DNA from: Psilocybe azurescens
Taxonomy: Eukaryota > Basidiomycota > Agaricomycetes > Agaricales > Agrocybaceae
Direction: 5' to 3'
Assembly (NCBI GenBank): GCA_023853785.1
Contig: JAJIRX010000271.1
Span: 1-62,412 of the forward strand
Length of the DNA: 62,412 nucleotides
Part shown: positions 11,005 through 22,503 of the stretch, one piece after another
Layout of the letters: the number at the start of each line of letters is the position of its first letter
Numbering within the stretch: position 1 is the stretch's first letter
Made by a program: the position numbers and the translations under genes
The notes under the pieces: model-generated
Seen by the model: only the letters and a program-made list of their open reading frames with translations
What the model was told of the DNA's origin: nothing
The model's database searches: none

Positions 11005-11396
11005 TGTGGTGGGAGCGGAATTTCCGAAGACGAGCAGCTGGTATCGGTGGGGGACCTGGGAAAGGGCGACACTGACAGAACACCATTATATTGGTGTCCG
11101 AATTTAGCCAGCACCACCATGCAAGTACAAGTATACCGATATTTGTCAAATAATTCGAGGCATCTGAACCAAGTTCCAAAATTAAACTGTACCTGAACCC
11201 ATGTCATTTATGCAGTGCGATCTTCAGATTTTAGCTCAATTTGGGTGGTTGTGCGAAGCCTTTAGCTTTAGTCGGAACGCAGGAGCGATTCGATATTGCC
11301 GATGTCGGCTCCGTCGGAGCTTGAACAAATGAATGAAAATTTATTTTTAGTATGCTTGCATACGGTTGTTTGTGACTGATCTATGAGATCAGATCA
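11005..11396. other. Upstream region of the NACHT gene, no gene seen
   Basis: Probable 5' flank of the NACHT relic. The interval separates it from the SEC61-linked relics. No clear TATA box or other site was recognised. Confidence 0.4.
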
Positions 11397-11798
11397 ATGT
11401 CTATTCACGACGTCATGCATCAACAGTCAACCTCCCCGTCGCCTATCTCCCACCATCTCCACCCCCAGCCTGTGCCTCACCGTCTTCAGCCCACACACAT
11501 GTCCGCATCCACATCCACCACGCGATCCCTCTGGCACACCCTATATCCCCAAGAAGCCCTTCAATTGAATGGCGAGGAATGTGTCTTGGGCTTTGAGCTC
11601 TACAATACACTGTCTGCGCTTGTCAGACAAGAGTGTGCTGTTGAAACACAGGAAGATACGGTCAGAGTCATCGTTATTAGCGGAACATGTGTCTTCGTCT
11701 CTCTCGACGAGGGGGGAGGCTGGTGAAGCAACTGGAGCTCTGAGTACCAGCGATATGGACGGAAGAAGAGAGCATAACCACGAGAGGCGCAGGGACAC
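11397..11798 (-). pseudogene. Relic A of the unknown gene that neighbours SEC61A
   Basis: The minus-strand sequence encodes SLVERDEDTCSANNDDSDRI and a tail ending LKGFLGI. The same piece appears in relic C (17336-18460) as FPLVEDDNSVTDKDDSDHIS, and a shorter form in relic B (14556-14951). The DNA at 11398-11540 (catctccaccccc, cctgtgcctcac, ccacgcgatccc) also aligns with 14465-14590. The parent gene runs divergently from SEC61A. Its family is not recognised. This copy is truncated. Confidence 0.55.
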
Positions 11799-11813
11799 GC
11801 GAGAGCCTTTGGC

Positions 11814-12680
11814 TTGAGCGTGCGGTTCCTCTACCTCGTCTGGCCTTTCTTACCCATATTACCAGAGATTTTCTTACCCGATTGTAAAGTATTTTTTCTG
11901 TCGTTAAATCCTACACAACACGTACTGACTCTCGGATCACAAGGTTCTGTTCAACCAAAAGGTGCTATGGATGGCGGTAACACTCCTTATCGTCCTCGTG
12001 TGCTCGCAAGTGCCCCGGTACAGTATCATATCCTCCGAATCCTCTGAGCTCCACTGGATTCGCATCATCCTGGCCTCTAACCGTGGAGCGTTTATGGAAC
12101 CCGGAAGCACGCCTGTTATCACTTCGGGAATTATCATGCAGCTTTTGGCGGGTGTCAACCTTTTGATGTAGGTTTTAGTTCTAAGGAGGATACGGCGTTG
12201 TGCAGTGCTACTCAGAAAAGTGAGTGTCGTGTCATCTTTCGTGCACATTCCAACCTTCCTCCATCCACACCCGTCTCCTTTTCCCTAATCTCTTCACCAT
12301 CCATATATACACATGCGCAAAGAAGGGCAGATACTGACTAAAATTCTCAGTGTTCGCTCTTTTCATGGCGCCCGGCAAAGCCACGGTCTACGTGCTCACA
12401 GGCTCAAGGCCAGCCGTCCGACCTCGGGGGCGGGGTCTGCCTCTTGCTCGTCATCCAACTCATTGCGACCGCGCTCATCGTCATCTTCTTGGACGAACTC
12501 CTCCAGAAGGGGTACCGCCTCGCATTGGGCATCATCTTGTTCATCGCGACCAACATCTGCGAGTTGATCATGTGGAAGGTGTTCTTGCCTACAACTTCAA
12601 GTCAAGTTGGTGGAAGCGGCGATATTGGGATGGGACTAGCATTAGGTTCATTTAGTGGGGAAGGTGCAGAGTGATGAGGA
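11814..12680 (+). pseudogene. SEC61A: SEC61 alpha (translocon channel) pseudogene, copy A
   Basis: The parent is the ten-helix channel subunit of the ER translocon (Sec61/SecY family). Recognisable in order: the N-terminus LSVRFLYLVWPFLPILPEIF (11814-), the segment WMAVTLLIVLVCSQVPRY (about 11966-12025), RIILASNRG (about 12058), ITSGIIMQLLAGVN (about 12117-12160), KATVYVLTG (about 12378), [20 protein letters not shown] (from about 12447) and [15 protein letters not shown] (about 12540-12585). Introns remain (for example around 11885-11942 and 12220-12350), so this was a DNA-level copy, not a retrocopy. The expected ATG reads TTG, frames shift near 12410, and everything after the mid-protein PTTS is missing. 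Normal length is about 475 residues; less than half is present. Confidence 0.85.
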
Positions 12681-14460
12681 TTATGGGCTGGATTCTCAGC
12701 TATGAGATGGCTTGTGAATGTCCCACGAAGATGATGTACGTTCTTTGTGTTATTCTCGCGTGACTTATTCATGGCACTCCTTGAATTCAGCGATGGATGA
12801 CGCAGAGGTCCCGTTACGACGTCCGCCGAACTCACATCTGATTCCTTACCTCCCCGTCCCATCGACTCATACCCACCGACGTGATCGAACATCGGCCTCG
12901 GTTATCGTTTCTGGTCTGTGCGTGTACTGCCACCCCGCTACAAAGATTTTACACTAACGTATCGTATCGATTTTCAGCAAACTGTGCATTCTTATATCGC
13001 CTCTCGTTCTATCAAACGCCTGAATGACCAGAAAAGGACCTTGCCTCGTGGTTATTGGATCATGGGTTTTGCCCTGCGACGACGTATCAATTTCCAGCAA
13101 ACCATGCATTTGCGCGGCTTCTGTCAGAATTACACACCGGCGTTGAGTTGACTGGAGGGACAGCTGACCAGCGATAGGGCATGTGTTTTAGGGTGTAGGA
13201 TGGGTTATGAATGTCCGCCAAAGATGATATATGATGGTCAATGAATATGGAATGTTTACCTCAATGTATGCGCTAGCGAGAGTTACCTGAGTCAGTGATT
13301 TCATAGGCCCAAGTTCGGCAGTTTCGCAGCATAGTCATGGCGAAGAAATACTAGAGCAAGAAAGAATAAAGGATGAGAAAGGATGATCCATGAAACTGCC
13401 CCCAAAGATGATGCCACACACCGAGTTAAAACCAACAAGACCGTCGTGAGGTTGTAAGGTTGCGGATAATCGCGGGTACCGTGTCAGGCGCCTAAGGACG
13501 GTTAGGGTACTCTCGGTATTCCGCGTTGGCGTCATCGAAATATCAAGACATCAGTTATGCTGCAGGCAGGATCATTCCAGTTATTTATTTGGACGAAGTC
13601 TCATTTTCCTCATTTTCGTGTCAATTGAAGAACAGGTAGGAGAGTTTAATGAGAATCCAGACAATGACGATTACAAAGGAGACTACAAGCCATCAAGCGA
13701 AGTGAAAGAATAAAATTTTTAGCAAAGCAACCACCCACACATGCATCGAATCGAGTCTAGCTCCGTCGGTATTAACTTAGAAGAATTGGGGATGAGGGAA
13801 AGAGCTGCCATTGCATCCAAAAGTCCCATGGAAGCAGCTTGTATTGACTAGTACAACGAAGAACGTAGAATAAATAAAGGAGCGGTTAAAGCGTAGCAAA
13901 GAAAAGAAAATTCAAGGTGCGAGAGGAGAAGGGAGCGGACGATGAAAAAGTTTGATTCTTAAAAAAGCATCTGCAAATGAAAGCGGAAGGGAGTAATTAA
14001 TAAATGAGAACAAAGACCATACAGCAGAACGGCAAATGAAAAGAAACTCCAAGGGGACGCCTTGAGTAGCTGAGATTCGATGCAGGCGAGGGGGCTGGTA
14101 AATCGAATACACGCCGTACTTATACGACAATCAACTCATACTCCAACCAAGGCGGAGGAGCGAGAATGTGATGCAAAGGAGACAGTATTTGACCCTGGTT
14201 CTCTGGATACAGTCCAACTGGGATCAGTTGGTAGGTTTCAGCGTATGGCTCTATACCCGTGTGTTATGCGGTGGATGGTAGTATAAAAAATGTAGAGTAT
14301 AAATGCAGATAAACAATGTGACCAGCACGTGGGGGAAGCGAGAGTGGCAGAGGAGGCGAGGATAGGATGGGCTGCTCAGACGACAAAGAGCGTGCTGTGT
14401 TTGCTCGTATTGACGTATTCCCCCACTGTCTTATCTTATCTTCGCGATTTGTCACGACCC
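12681..14460. other. No supported gene
   Basis: Spacer between the two SEC61A relics. It has a weak internal similarity: a segment with cgtatcgattttcagcaaactgtgcatt (in pieces) near 12960-12990 recurs near 13083-13110. No coding unit or RNA was recognised. Confidence 0.45.
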
Positions 14461-14462
14461 CG

Positions 14463-14951
14463 GTATGCGATCAGATGTCAAGCTCCCTGTCGCCCAACCC
14501 CCACCATCTCCGCCAGCAGCCTGTGTCTCAATATCATCAGCCCACGCACACGTAATCAGCCACACCCACCACGCGACCCCTCGAAGAACTGCACAGCGAG
14601 CTCGGCCTCCTCGACGAGGGAGAAGCGGCCACTGCGGCTTGAGCTCTGAGCACCAGCGAAGTGGATTTCAGAGACATGGCAATACTTCGAATCCGCGGCC
14701 AATGTTGCAGTCAAACTCAACGTCGTGGTGTCACCATCAACATCATTATCCTCCACAGTAACGACAGGCGCTACAGGAGCACTATGAGGTCCGAGGACGC
14801 GATGCGCTCGCATCGTGGCGCGGCGGGCGCGAGTAGGGGCGGGCATTTGACGCAGACAAAGACGAGGGACGGGAGGATAGGAAGAAGAGGGCATAACCAC
14901 GACAGGCGTAGGGATGCGCGAGAGCTTTGGCTTGAGTGTTCGGATCCTCAA
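14463..14951 (-). pseudogene. Relic B of the unknown gene that neighbours SEC61A
   Basis: The minus-strand frame carries APVAPVVTVEDNDVDG, VSEIHFAGAQSSSRSG and RFSLVEEAELAVQFFEGSRG. These match relic C (APVVVVEDSDDG; RFPLVEDD; LDVQFVEGSDGGC), but here the SLVEE and VQFFEGS parts are fused by a deletion. It sits directly upstream of, and divergent from, SEC61A copy B, as relic A does for copy A. The whole two-gene block was therefore duplicated together. Confidence 0.6.
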
Positions 14952-16287
14952 CCTCGTCCGGCTTTTTCTTACTCATACTACCACAAGTTTTCTCACCCGA
15001 TCTCGCAAAGTACGTTTCCTTTTGTTAAACCCCACACAACACGTGCTGAGCCACGTATCACAAAGTCCCGTTCAATCAATAGGTACTATGGACGGCGGAA
15101 ACAGTAACACTCCTTATCTTCCTGTTGTGCTCGCAAGTGCCCCTGTACGATATAATGTCCTCCGACTCCTCCGACCTGCTCTACTGGATGCGCATCATCC
15201 TGGCCTCTAACCGTGGAATGCTCATGGAACTAGAAATCACATCTATTATCACTTCTGGAACGGTCATGCAGCTTGTGGCGGTTGCGAACATTATCGATGT
15301 GGATTTTAGTCTCAAGGGAGGATCATGCTTTGTTTAGTAGTGCGCAGATACGTGAGTGTTGTGTTGTTTTGTGTCGGTATATTCCAATCTTCCTCCCATC
15401 CCATCTGCACTCCCCTCCTTTTTCTCCCTCGTACGTATATACACGCAAAGAAGCTGACATACTGACTAAATTTTGTAGTCCTCGCCCTCAACATCTCCCT
15501 CAACCAAGCCATGGTCTACGTGCTCACAGGACTGTATGGCCAGTCATTTGACCTCGGGGACAGCGTCTGCCTCTTGTTTATGATCCAGCTTATTGCCGCG
15601 TTCATCGTCATCCTCCTCGTGTCTCCACCGCACACCCTGCAAGAAGCAGTCCTGGACCCGATCCACACGGCGACCTACATTGTCTTCATGCTGAATGCGT
15701 GTGCGCTGTTCAGCAAGACGTGGATTGAGATCTCTGGGAGTGGGCCTTGGGATGTAGCGAGAGCAGTTGAAGGATCAACAAATGGTGGGCTTTTTTCTTG
15801 TTGCTCATCTCCGTTGGGTTTCCGGTCCCCACTTCCATTTCCACATCTCCAACGCCACGCCACGCCACCTACTTATCCGTCCCCTCTATTCCTTTTTTTT
15901 TTTTTTGTTCTACGCATCTTTTTAACCTGTACGCTAACTCTTTCCCCCATCAACCAGGTCGTGGGCGGCCATCGCGAAAGCTCGTTGTACAAGGAGCTGA
16001 ACCAGGTGATCCCAACGGCAGCTACATTCGGCGGCGCAATTCTCGGCTTGCTCTCTGTCGCAGAGGAACAGGGATTTTAATGGCTGTTACCATTTTTTAT
16101 AGCTGTGAGTTTTTTTTCTTCATCTTTTCGCCTTTCCCCCCCTCATTTCGGGGTGGAGAGAATGAGAGAGGAATGTGGTTGTTGATTTGGTTTGTATGTT
16201 TTTTTTTTTTTTGCGAATGTAGACTAGGAGATCGGCATGATTGACTTGGGCAGGCCTGAGATGGCTGCGCTTGGTGATCTGCTATGA
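14932..16287 (+). pseudogene. SEC61A: SEC61 alpha pseudogene, copy B, internally deleted
   Basis: Recognisable in order: LSVRILNLVRLFL (14932-), [18 protein letters not shown] (about 15115-15175), [17 protein letters not shown] (about 15186), VDFSLKGG (about 15299), an intron (15345-15478), then MVYVLTGLYGQSFDLGDSVC (about 15511) and MIQLIAAFIVIL. From IVILLV (about 15620) the sequence jumps straight to SPPHTLQEAVLDPIH. This is an internal deletion of roughly 240 residues relative to the family, removing the middle helices. The end is SKTWIEISGSGP, a further intron, ELNQVIPTAATFGGAILGLL, TGILMAVTIFY and GRPEMAALGDLL (about 16250). The Trp of the expected YWEIG is a TAG stop near 16222. The start is TTG, as in copy A. 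Confidence 0.9.
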
Positions 16288-17335
16288 AATAATCGACATT
16301 GACGTCGACATCTTCTACACACTCGACTCTACACACTCTGTCCACTGCCTATATTTGCATACCTCTTCACCTCCCTTTCTTTTCCCCTTCTTCCTTGTTG
16401 AGAGCATACTAAATTTGGCTGTAGTCGTGGTGGTGAGTGAGTGTGTCTGAGGTATAAGGGGCGTTTGAACCGTTGGTGTTGCGTGAAAGGAAATGAAATA
16501 TGGGTGGATAGATGAATGGATGGATGGATGGATGGATGGGAAGAGGGAATGAGGTCGGGATTGGGGGGAATTTTACAATTGGGTATGTACATGGGTATGT
16601 ACAGAAGGTGAAGGTGTGTGTTTATTGGCGCTTGAGGGGAAAAAACCAGATTGAATTTTGGTCGACACATGCCTTTCAGTTGTTTGCGTCGTGGTGCGCG
16701 TGTTGTAACCAGAGATTCCGTTACATGCTCGTTGGCAGTTACGGAACTTCAGCTGAAATGCGGCTTGGCTTTATACCTTCCTTTGCTCGACGCCCTCTCA
16801 TCGTGCTTATCCTGCTGGTCTCTGTCGCTTACCCGACTTCCTTATCCCCCACCCAAGAAGCGGCAAAATAACCACCCCAGCTATAATATATCCCAGCTGC
16901 TCTCTCAATATTCAGAACTTCGAACAATATCTCAAATAACTGGGAAACAGTTAAATTTTTGCATGCGTCTTTCACCGACTCCCTTTTCGATTCGGCGCTG
17001 TCTCTACATTTTGCTATTGATCGCAGCAAAAACATGAGGAAGCAGCACATTTGCGTGTCGCTATTACCAGCTCGAGTAAGTAATTCCCTGTAGAATGAAG
17101 CCACAGGGAGCGTGTAGCTAATGTGCTTGTATATATACGAGCCCTTGGCCCATGCTTCGCACGGGGTACCAATATGCTACCGTGTTAATCTGAAAATATT
17201 CACATATGTATGCCCAATATTCGCCCAATATGTTTTATAAATTACATATTGACATCGGCGACTGAGCTCGAAACAGATAATTCAACATGTTTTATCTGAT
17301 CCGAAATAAGTTAACTGTCCAGAGGAACACCACAG
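16288..17335. other. No gene seen; ATGG microsatellite
   Basis: Spacer with about six perfect ATGG units near 16513-16540 and pyrimidine-rich stretches. No supported gene. Confidence 0.5.
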
Positions 17336-18460
17336 TCAATAATGCATCCCAGAATACCAATCCACAACCGAGGACGGGTCATTCTTCTCCATCTCCTGCA
17401 CACAACCTTCTTCTCCTTCTTTAGCAGCCCACGCACACTTTTGCAATCCACACCTCATACCACCACCTGTGCCGGAATAGACGCCGCCGAACCCGATGCA
17501 CGCAGACGCCATGCGATACTTCATGAGTATGAACGCGATCATGTACGATGTGGGCAGGACGGCGCGGCACTGGCATGCCAATTTGTGTGCAGGCACGGGC
17601 TCCGGGGAGAGTGGTGGAGGGGAAGATCGGATGGGGTGGGAGGGTACCTGGCCATCATCAAGGGACAGAGCGGGAACGGGCACGGGAGAGGGACCTTGCT
17701 GCTCAAGCAGCATCTTGCGCTCGATTTCGTTCACCACCCACCTATCCTCACCTTCCGCTTCTTCTCTTGTCTGCTCCTCATCTGACGCACATCCACCATC
17801 CGACCCCTCGACGAACTGCACATCGAGCTTGGCCTTCGACACACCCTGCATCCTCAAAAAGTACTTCAATCGAATGGCGTGGAGCGCGTCATGGACTGAG
17901 AGCACTCGGCAGAGTGGCGCGTGCTGTTGAAATGTGGTCGGAATCATCCTTGTCTGTAACGGAGTTGTCGTCCTCGACGAGGGGGAAGCGGCCGAAGAGC
18001 CTCCAGATCTGGTCCGAAGCACCAGCGACGCGGATGCCGGATCCATGGTCATTCATATCCGAGGTTGCCGTCGCAGTCGAAGGGGCATTATCAACAACAC
18101 CGTCATCGCTATCCTCCACAACAACAACAGGCGCAGGAGAACTAGACATCGGCCGCAGACTCGTCAACCTTCTCGCAGCCGCAGAGGACGTCGTAATGCA
18201 GCGGTGCGCACCATCTTGGCTCTGTACCGCCCCTCGACGACGTACATGACCGTGGGTAGAAGTACACAAGCACTTTGAGGGCTGAGGACGCGATGAACTG
18301 GCGGCGCGGCGGGTACGAGTAAGGGCGAGCATTTAGCGAGGACAATGACGATGAGGGACGTGAGCCAGAGGAAGAGGACTTTGACCGTGACAAGTGTGAG
18401 ATGCACGAGGGCTTTGGCTCAAGCGGGAGTGGGAGAACCCTTGGTAGAGACAGGGTCATG
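17336..18460 (-). pseudogene. Relic C of the unknown SEC61A-linked gene (longest copy)
   Basis: This is the longest copy of the unknown neighbour gene. On the minus strand: a hydrophobic piece (LTLVTVKVLFLWLTSLIVIV, about 18400), VMYVVEGRYRAKMVRTAALR (about 18250), the acidic run VVVVEDSDDGVVD (about 18130), FPLVEDDNSVTDKDD (about 17980), DALHAIRLKYFLRMQGVSKA (about 17880), LDVQFVEGSDGGC, a Pro-rich linker, ASYMIAF-like hydrophobic sequence (SYMIAFILMKYRMASACIGF, about 17540) and CAWAAKEGEEGCVQEMEKND, stopping at 17336. At least two frame changes occur (near 18180 and 17900). Composition suggests a membrane protein with a cytoplasmic tail, but the family is not recognised. No SEC61A sequence accompanies this copy. 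Confidence 0.6.
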
Positions 18461-19980
18461 GTTAGGGTTAGCGGACGGCGAGCGGGACGGAGACGCCGAG
18501 TACGTGCATGACAATGCCGCTCCTGAGAGCCTGCATGTGCAGCGGAAGAGGGGAGACGATGGTCGGGTTAAGACTTTGGCTCTGTGATGGTGCCAACAGA
18601 GTGTTAGACGTTTGGCAAGCCTGTAGGGCTGCGCGCCGAAGCCGTATTTACGGTTTACGGCTGCCGACATACGGCCACCGTCACCTACATGTGGACGCCA
18701 AATCAAGTGACCTCTCAAATATGTTCCTTCAATGCACCAGGCCCAGAACATGTTAGATGATGTAGGAAAAAGTAACTTCTGGGGTCGTCATGTAGCATAT
18801 AACCACGGGTTGCCTGGAATAATATTCACATTTGTCCCATCCATCGTAAATATTCCAGCCACTCTAAACACCTTGCAGCTCCAAACTCATCTGACGAGGT
18901 CAGGTTGTATTTTCCATTTCATGCTTGATATTTCGAGAGTTCATACACCCTGCTGGAGAGTTCCATTCCAGCAGGTACTCGCGACCCTACTCTCTTCGTA
19001 ATCATGCTGCACATACCATGTTAAAGAAGCGATCTCACCCATTCACGATTCCACTCATAAAATAATGCACTGATGTTCGTAGGTTCTCTGCGCGCAGAAC
19101 TCGCCTTCATCACGCATCTGTTTCGTTGGTCATAATTGAGTAAAGGGCGCTTCATTGCATTATATTATTCTTATTTCCTGGAAACGAGCGGACACTCATC
19201 CTACGAATTCCGTATACCTTCCCAATCCCATGGACAGCTTGGCTTTGCTCCTGTCCTAAGCCTTCCTTTCTTTCCCCTCATCATTCATTTGTTGCCATAT
19301 AACATGGGCTCCAGCTTGATATGCACGCACCGTACTACTTTAGTGTCAGCCCAAGTCCCGGATAGAAGGCCACGCCGGCTGATTAGACGTTGTAGCATCG
19401 GGGACAGTGATCAAATGCTTGAGTGTTAATAACTCAGCGTAAATTCTCCTCAATCATCTTCCCCTTAGTTCTCTTCTATATCTTTTAATAGCCTATCCAT
19501 TCCATTTACCTTCTTCTGGTTTTTATGAGTGTAGACGTCGAAAATCAGTGATACGAAATTGAATTTATACTGAAAGACTGTTCACATATGCTGACGACAC
19601 GACTGTAAAATTCTGCAGTACTAGGCACCACGCACAGTCCCCAGGACTATTACCAGTCTCAATTATGCAACTTGCATAGAATTTTAGCGTTCGCGGCTCA
19701 TATGCGTGCGCAACATGCCGCAGTCCCCATGATTCACTTACCGGCAGTCGCAAAGGTTCGACGTAGAAATTAGACCAGGGAAATTTGGTATCACAAGCCT
19801 ACCCAAAAATAACGGCCAAGCTGTCAAGCATAGCCATATTAATACAGAAGAGCGGAGTTGTTGGGTATGCCATGGCTTGTCCCTTTTGACATCACTCTCA
19901 TTGTACTGATTAACGGACATCATTCCTTGCTCTCCCCAACATTAACTACCGGCCTACCCACATCGTCGCTACTCATTCAT
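18461..19980. other. No supported gene
   Basis: No convincing frame, splice structure or repeat. Two canonical-looking TTAGGG-type units near 18462 are too few to call a telomere remnant. Confidence 0.45.
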
Positions 19981-19983
19981 AGC

Positions 19984-20310
19984 TTGCCCCACATGTCAAT
20001 GCTAGAACAATGTTTGAAAAATACGATTAATATTATTATAAATGGCGGGACATTTGCGGAGCACCAGCATAAGCACCAGCATTGTCCATCATCTCTCAAG
20101 TTCAATAGCACGAGTAAGACTGGTATGTACATCTCGTCTAGACTTGTGCTCATTGAGACTGCATATTTTGGCGTGTTGCATAACTTGTGCAAGCGATTCG
20201 ACCCACCCAAATTCCATCCAAACACATGCATGTCCAATGGCGACCAGAATGCATTAGATATAGCGTGTACACTGAGCAAGCGCAAAAATACAAGACGTAA
20301 AGCATAATCA
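19984..20310 (+). pseudogene. N-terminal fragment of a second NACHT-type gene
   Basis: The plus-strand translation NTINIIINGGTFAEHQH, then CKRFDPPKFHPNT, matches the leader of fungal NACHT genes (a GGTF-type motif and the RFDPPKxHPNTR box). The same box is seen in the NACHT gene at 8.4-11.0 kb as RFDPPKCHPNTR. The sequence stops matching before the P-loop, so only the leader region survives. Confidence 0.55.
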
Positions 20311-20454
20311 TATTTAACGGAACTACAATCTGTATCGAGTCACTAAGTTTATATTATATACATGTGAGCAACAGAAAAACCCCATCCCTCTTTATTATCA
20401 AATATCAAGCAGTGTCCATTCATCCAATGAGCTAAACATCTGTGATTTTTCATC

Positions 20455-20997
20455 CTACATAGATGGTGAGCGCAAAGGCAAGGCTGAGAGAAACTGCTTG
20501 CCCCTCCCAATACCCATCCCACCCTGGACAAGGGTCTCCAACAAAGCCCGGCCATTGATCAATAGGTCTTTGTCCCACTCCACGCAGCGAATGAGGTGCT
20601 GTGGGTGGAGGCGGTGGGGGTGGTCGCGGCGAGTTGCGTTGTCATCGTCGTCGAGTGTGGGTGCGGGTGCAGGTGCAGGAACCCCATTGTTGGCGGCGGC
20701 GATGGCAATATCCGGAGCAACCTCTGCACAGGCGAAAGCCATACTTTCGCGCGCGTTGCAAAAATACCTGTCTTCTGGCATGCTATGGGTACTCACTCTT
20801 TGGTTGGAGCCCTGTGCGTCGTGCCAGACCAAGTCCGTCGATGTGCTGCGCAAGACGAAGGACAGCCTAACCCCAAGCCTGCTTGTCATGTGCACGGTTG
20901 CACGAGTGCTTTCGGTGGACCATTCGGGCAGGCGAGCACGACAGACCAGGATCTGGGCAATGTGTAGGGGTGGTGGCTGAAGTATGAGCGGCAGCAT
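20455..20997 (-). CDS. Unassigned coding-like frame, 180 codons
   Basis: A long open frame with segments that look protein-like (MPEDRYFCNARESMAFACAE; LIRCVEWDKDLLINGRALLE) split by an Ala/Pro/Asp-rich linker. No ATG of convincing context and no recognised domain. It is the last CpG-rich coding-like stretch before the AT-rich island. It may be one exon of a decayed gene. Confidence 0.3.
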   Translation of the reverse strand: MLPLILQPPPLHIAQILVCRARLPEWSTESTRATVHMTSRLGVRLSFVLRSTSTDLVWHDAQGSNQRVSTHSMPEDRYFCNARESMAFACAEVAPDIAIAAANNGVPAPAPAPTLDDDDNATRRDHPHRLHPQHLIRCVEWDKDLLINGRALLETLVQGGMGIGRGKQFLSALPLRSPSM

Positions 20998-21627
20998 GGG
21001 GATGAGGTTTCAAAATGGACAAGACAAGGAAAGGGTAAAATGTACTTCCTTTTCCATCTCTTTCACCTTTGGCACGGTATACAGCCAATTTTGGTATGTG
21101 TGAGAAAATTTGCAAATATGAATTAAACTCTAGAATCACATTGTGAGAGAAACTCTAAATTGTCTTGCTTGAACTCATACCACAATCATCTTTCGCATCT
21201 TGCCTTTGCACAACCTTTGCATCAATCAAACCTTCACAAGATATCACATTAAAATTCATCCAATGATGTTAGGACTTTATAAATATTCTTCACCTCAATG
21301 TTTGTCTACTTCTATTATAATATGTGTATAATAAAATTTTATTTTCTGGTTTTGAGTAGATGCCATTATGATTTTCATGTGCAATGTGTCTGTCTGGATA
21401 GAACTTGATAATGTATGTCAATTGGTCTTTAAAAATATTCACCATTAATTCACATATCTTCTTTGGCCTTGTCTTCATCAAACTCATCCATGTAAATCTC
21501 AGTACATTTCCATGCCTGTTATTCATGCAGCAATGAGAAAGGTCATTAATAAACAAGATATTGATTATTTTCAATATCTCTTTGATCTTCCCCACATGTT
21601 ATTGCCTGTCCATATGAGGATCTTCTC
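20998..21627. other. Boundary into the AT-rich island
   Basis: Between about 21000 and 21150 base composition changes abruptly to AT-rich and CpG becomes rare. No gene was recognised. Short minus-strand frames here are AT-rich and unconvincing. Confidence 0.5.
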
Positions 21628-21966
21628 TGTATTGTCCATACATCTTTGAATGAAGTGCCACCTGCAGTAGTTGCTGTGAGTGAAATTTATGTTTCTCAAA
21701 ACTTAATATTCACTTTCCCAATAGTTACTCATGTTTTTGGACCTAATGTGTTGGTTCTCCACAAACCATGCAAGAAAAGACAATTCTGTCTCTGTTCTCA
21801 ACATTTTACAACTTTGGATCAAAAGAACATTCAGTCTTCAAAGCAACAAGGTGAAATTTTTTATCTCTGTATTGTATGAAATTTAACATGATTTTTTTTC
21901 TTTTAGATTCTCAACCTACTTGTAAAATACAGACACACAACACTGCCTATTTTCAAATAAAAACTG
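21628..21966 (+). repeat. Direct repeat, copy 1 (partner at 37584-37941)
   Basis: About 340 bp aligned with the segment at 37584-37941, same orientation. Shared strings include ctttgaatgaagtgc, cctgcagtagttgctgtgag, gaaaagacaattctgtctct and tgtaaaatacagacacacaa. Copy 1 lacks about 20 bp present in copy 2. The match ends at about 21966, exactly where the inverted repeat begins. Confidence 0.85.
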
Positions 21967-21967
21967 G

Positions 21968-22364
21968 CATTAGTAGTACCTGTAAAGTAGTAGGTTCTTT
22001 TGCTTGGATAAAATTTTGCGAATTTGAGTATGCCAATGTTTCAAGGATATAATAAGGATGTCCCATGCCAAATATTAGTGAAATCGGCAGTCCCGTTCTT
22101 GAGATATGAAGGGGAGGGGCAGGAAGGGTACATACAAGATATTCAAATTTGGCTCACCGACTAAGAATTTGGTATCCACATACTCATATGAACTCCCTGA
22201 TTATGGAAAAGTATGTTTTGTAGATGGTGAACCCAAACTGAATATCTTTGGATGGAGGGAAGGCTGGATACTGTTGTGCTCCAAAGATATTCATCATCAA
22301 CTTTGGGGATTCCAAAACTAGTTCCCCATAGTCAGGTACATGTCAGAAGCCCATTACAATCATT
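21968..22364 (-). repeat. Inverted repeat, copy 1 (partner at 31207-31615)
   Basis: Roughly 390 bp matching 31207-31615 in reverse orientation. Shared strings include tagtacctgtaaagtagtagg (in pieces), ccttattatatccttga (reverse), gatggtgaacccaaactg and ccaaagatattcatcatcaa. Partners are about 9 kb apart and diverged by point changes and small indels. No intact frame, so a non-coding mobile repeat is likely. Confidence 0.85.
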
Positions 22365-22373
22365 TTTGGAAGC

Positions 22374-22503
22374 TTGGGGTGAGGAGGGTGCAAATAAATG
22401 CAATTGGCTGTATAAAACTTGTGAGTTTAGGCGATACTAGCTAAATGACTTTGGAGGGGTATCCAAAGTAGCCATTTCGTCTTTATAGACTCATCAGGGT
22501 ACC
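22374..22503 (-). ncRNA. Hammerhead copy 3 in a 5'-truncated element, stem I lost
   Basis: On the minus strand the core CTGATGA starts at 22497, with stem II GTC/GAC, GAAA and the same stem III helix (CTTTGG/CCAAAG) as copies 1 and 2. The downstream strand TAGCTAG is kept, but the bases before the core are GGGTACC, so stem I cannot form and cleavage is not expected. Similarity to the terminal units starts at the core and continues to a CCTCACCCCAA end at about 22374. This is an internal insertion of only the 3' end of the element, including its short telomere-like tail. Confidence 0.8.

Noticed and set aside
12918..13151. Possible tandem exon duplication (cgtatcgattttcagcaaac and cgtatcaatttccagcaaac)
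   Set aside because: The similarity is real but short, and neither copy belongs to a recognisable frame.
18460..18480. TTAGGG-type telomere remnant (ggttagggttagc)
   Set aside because: Fewer than two full units, in a coding-like GC-rich stretch; chance level.
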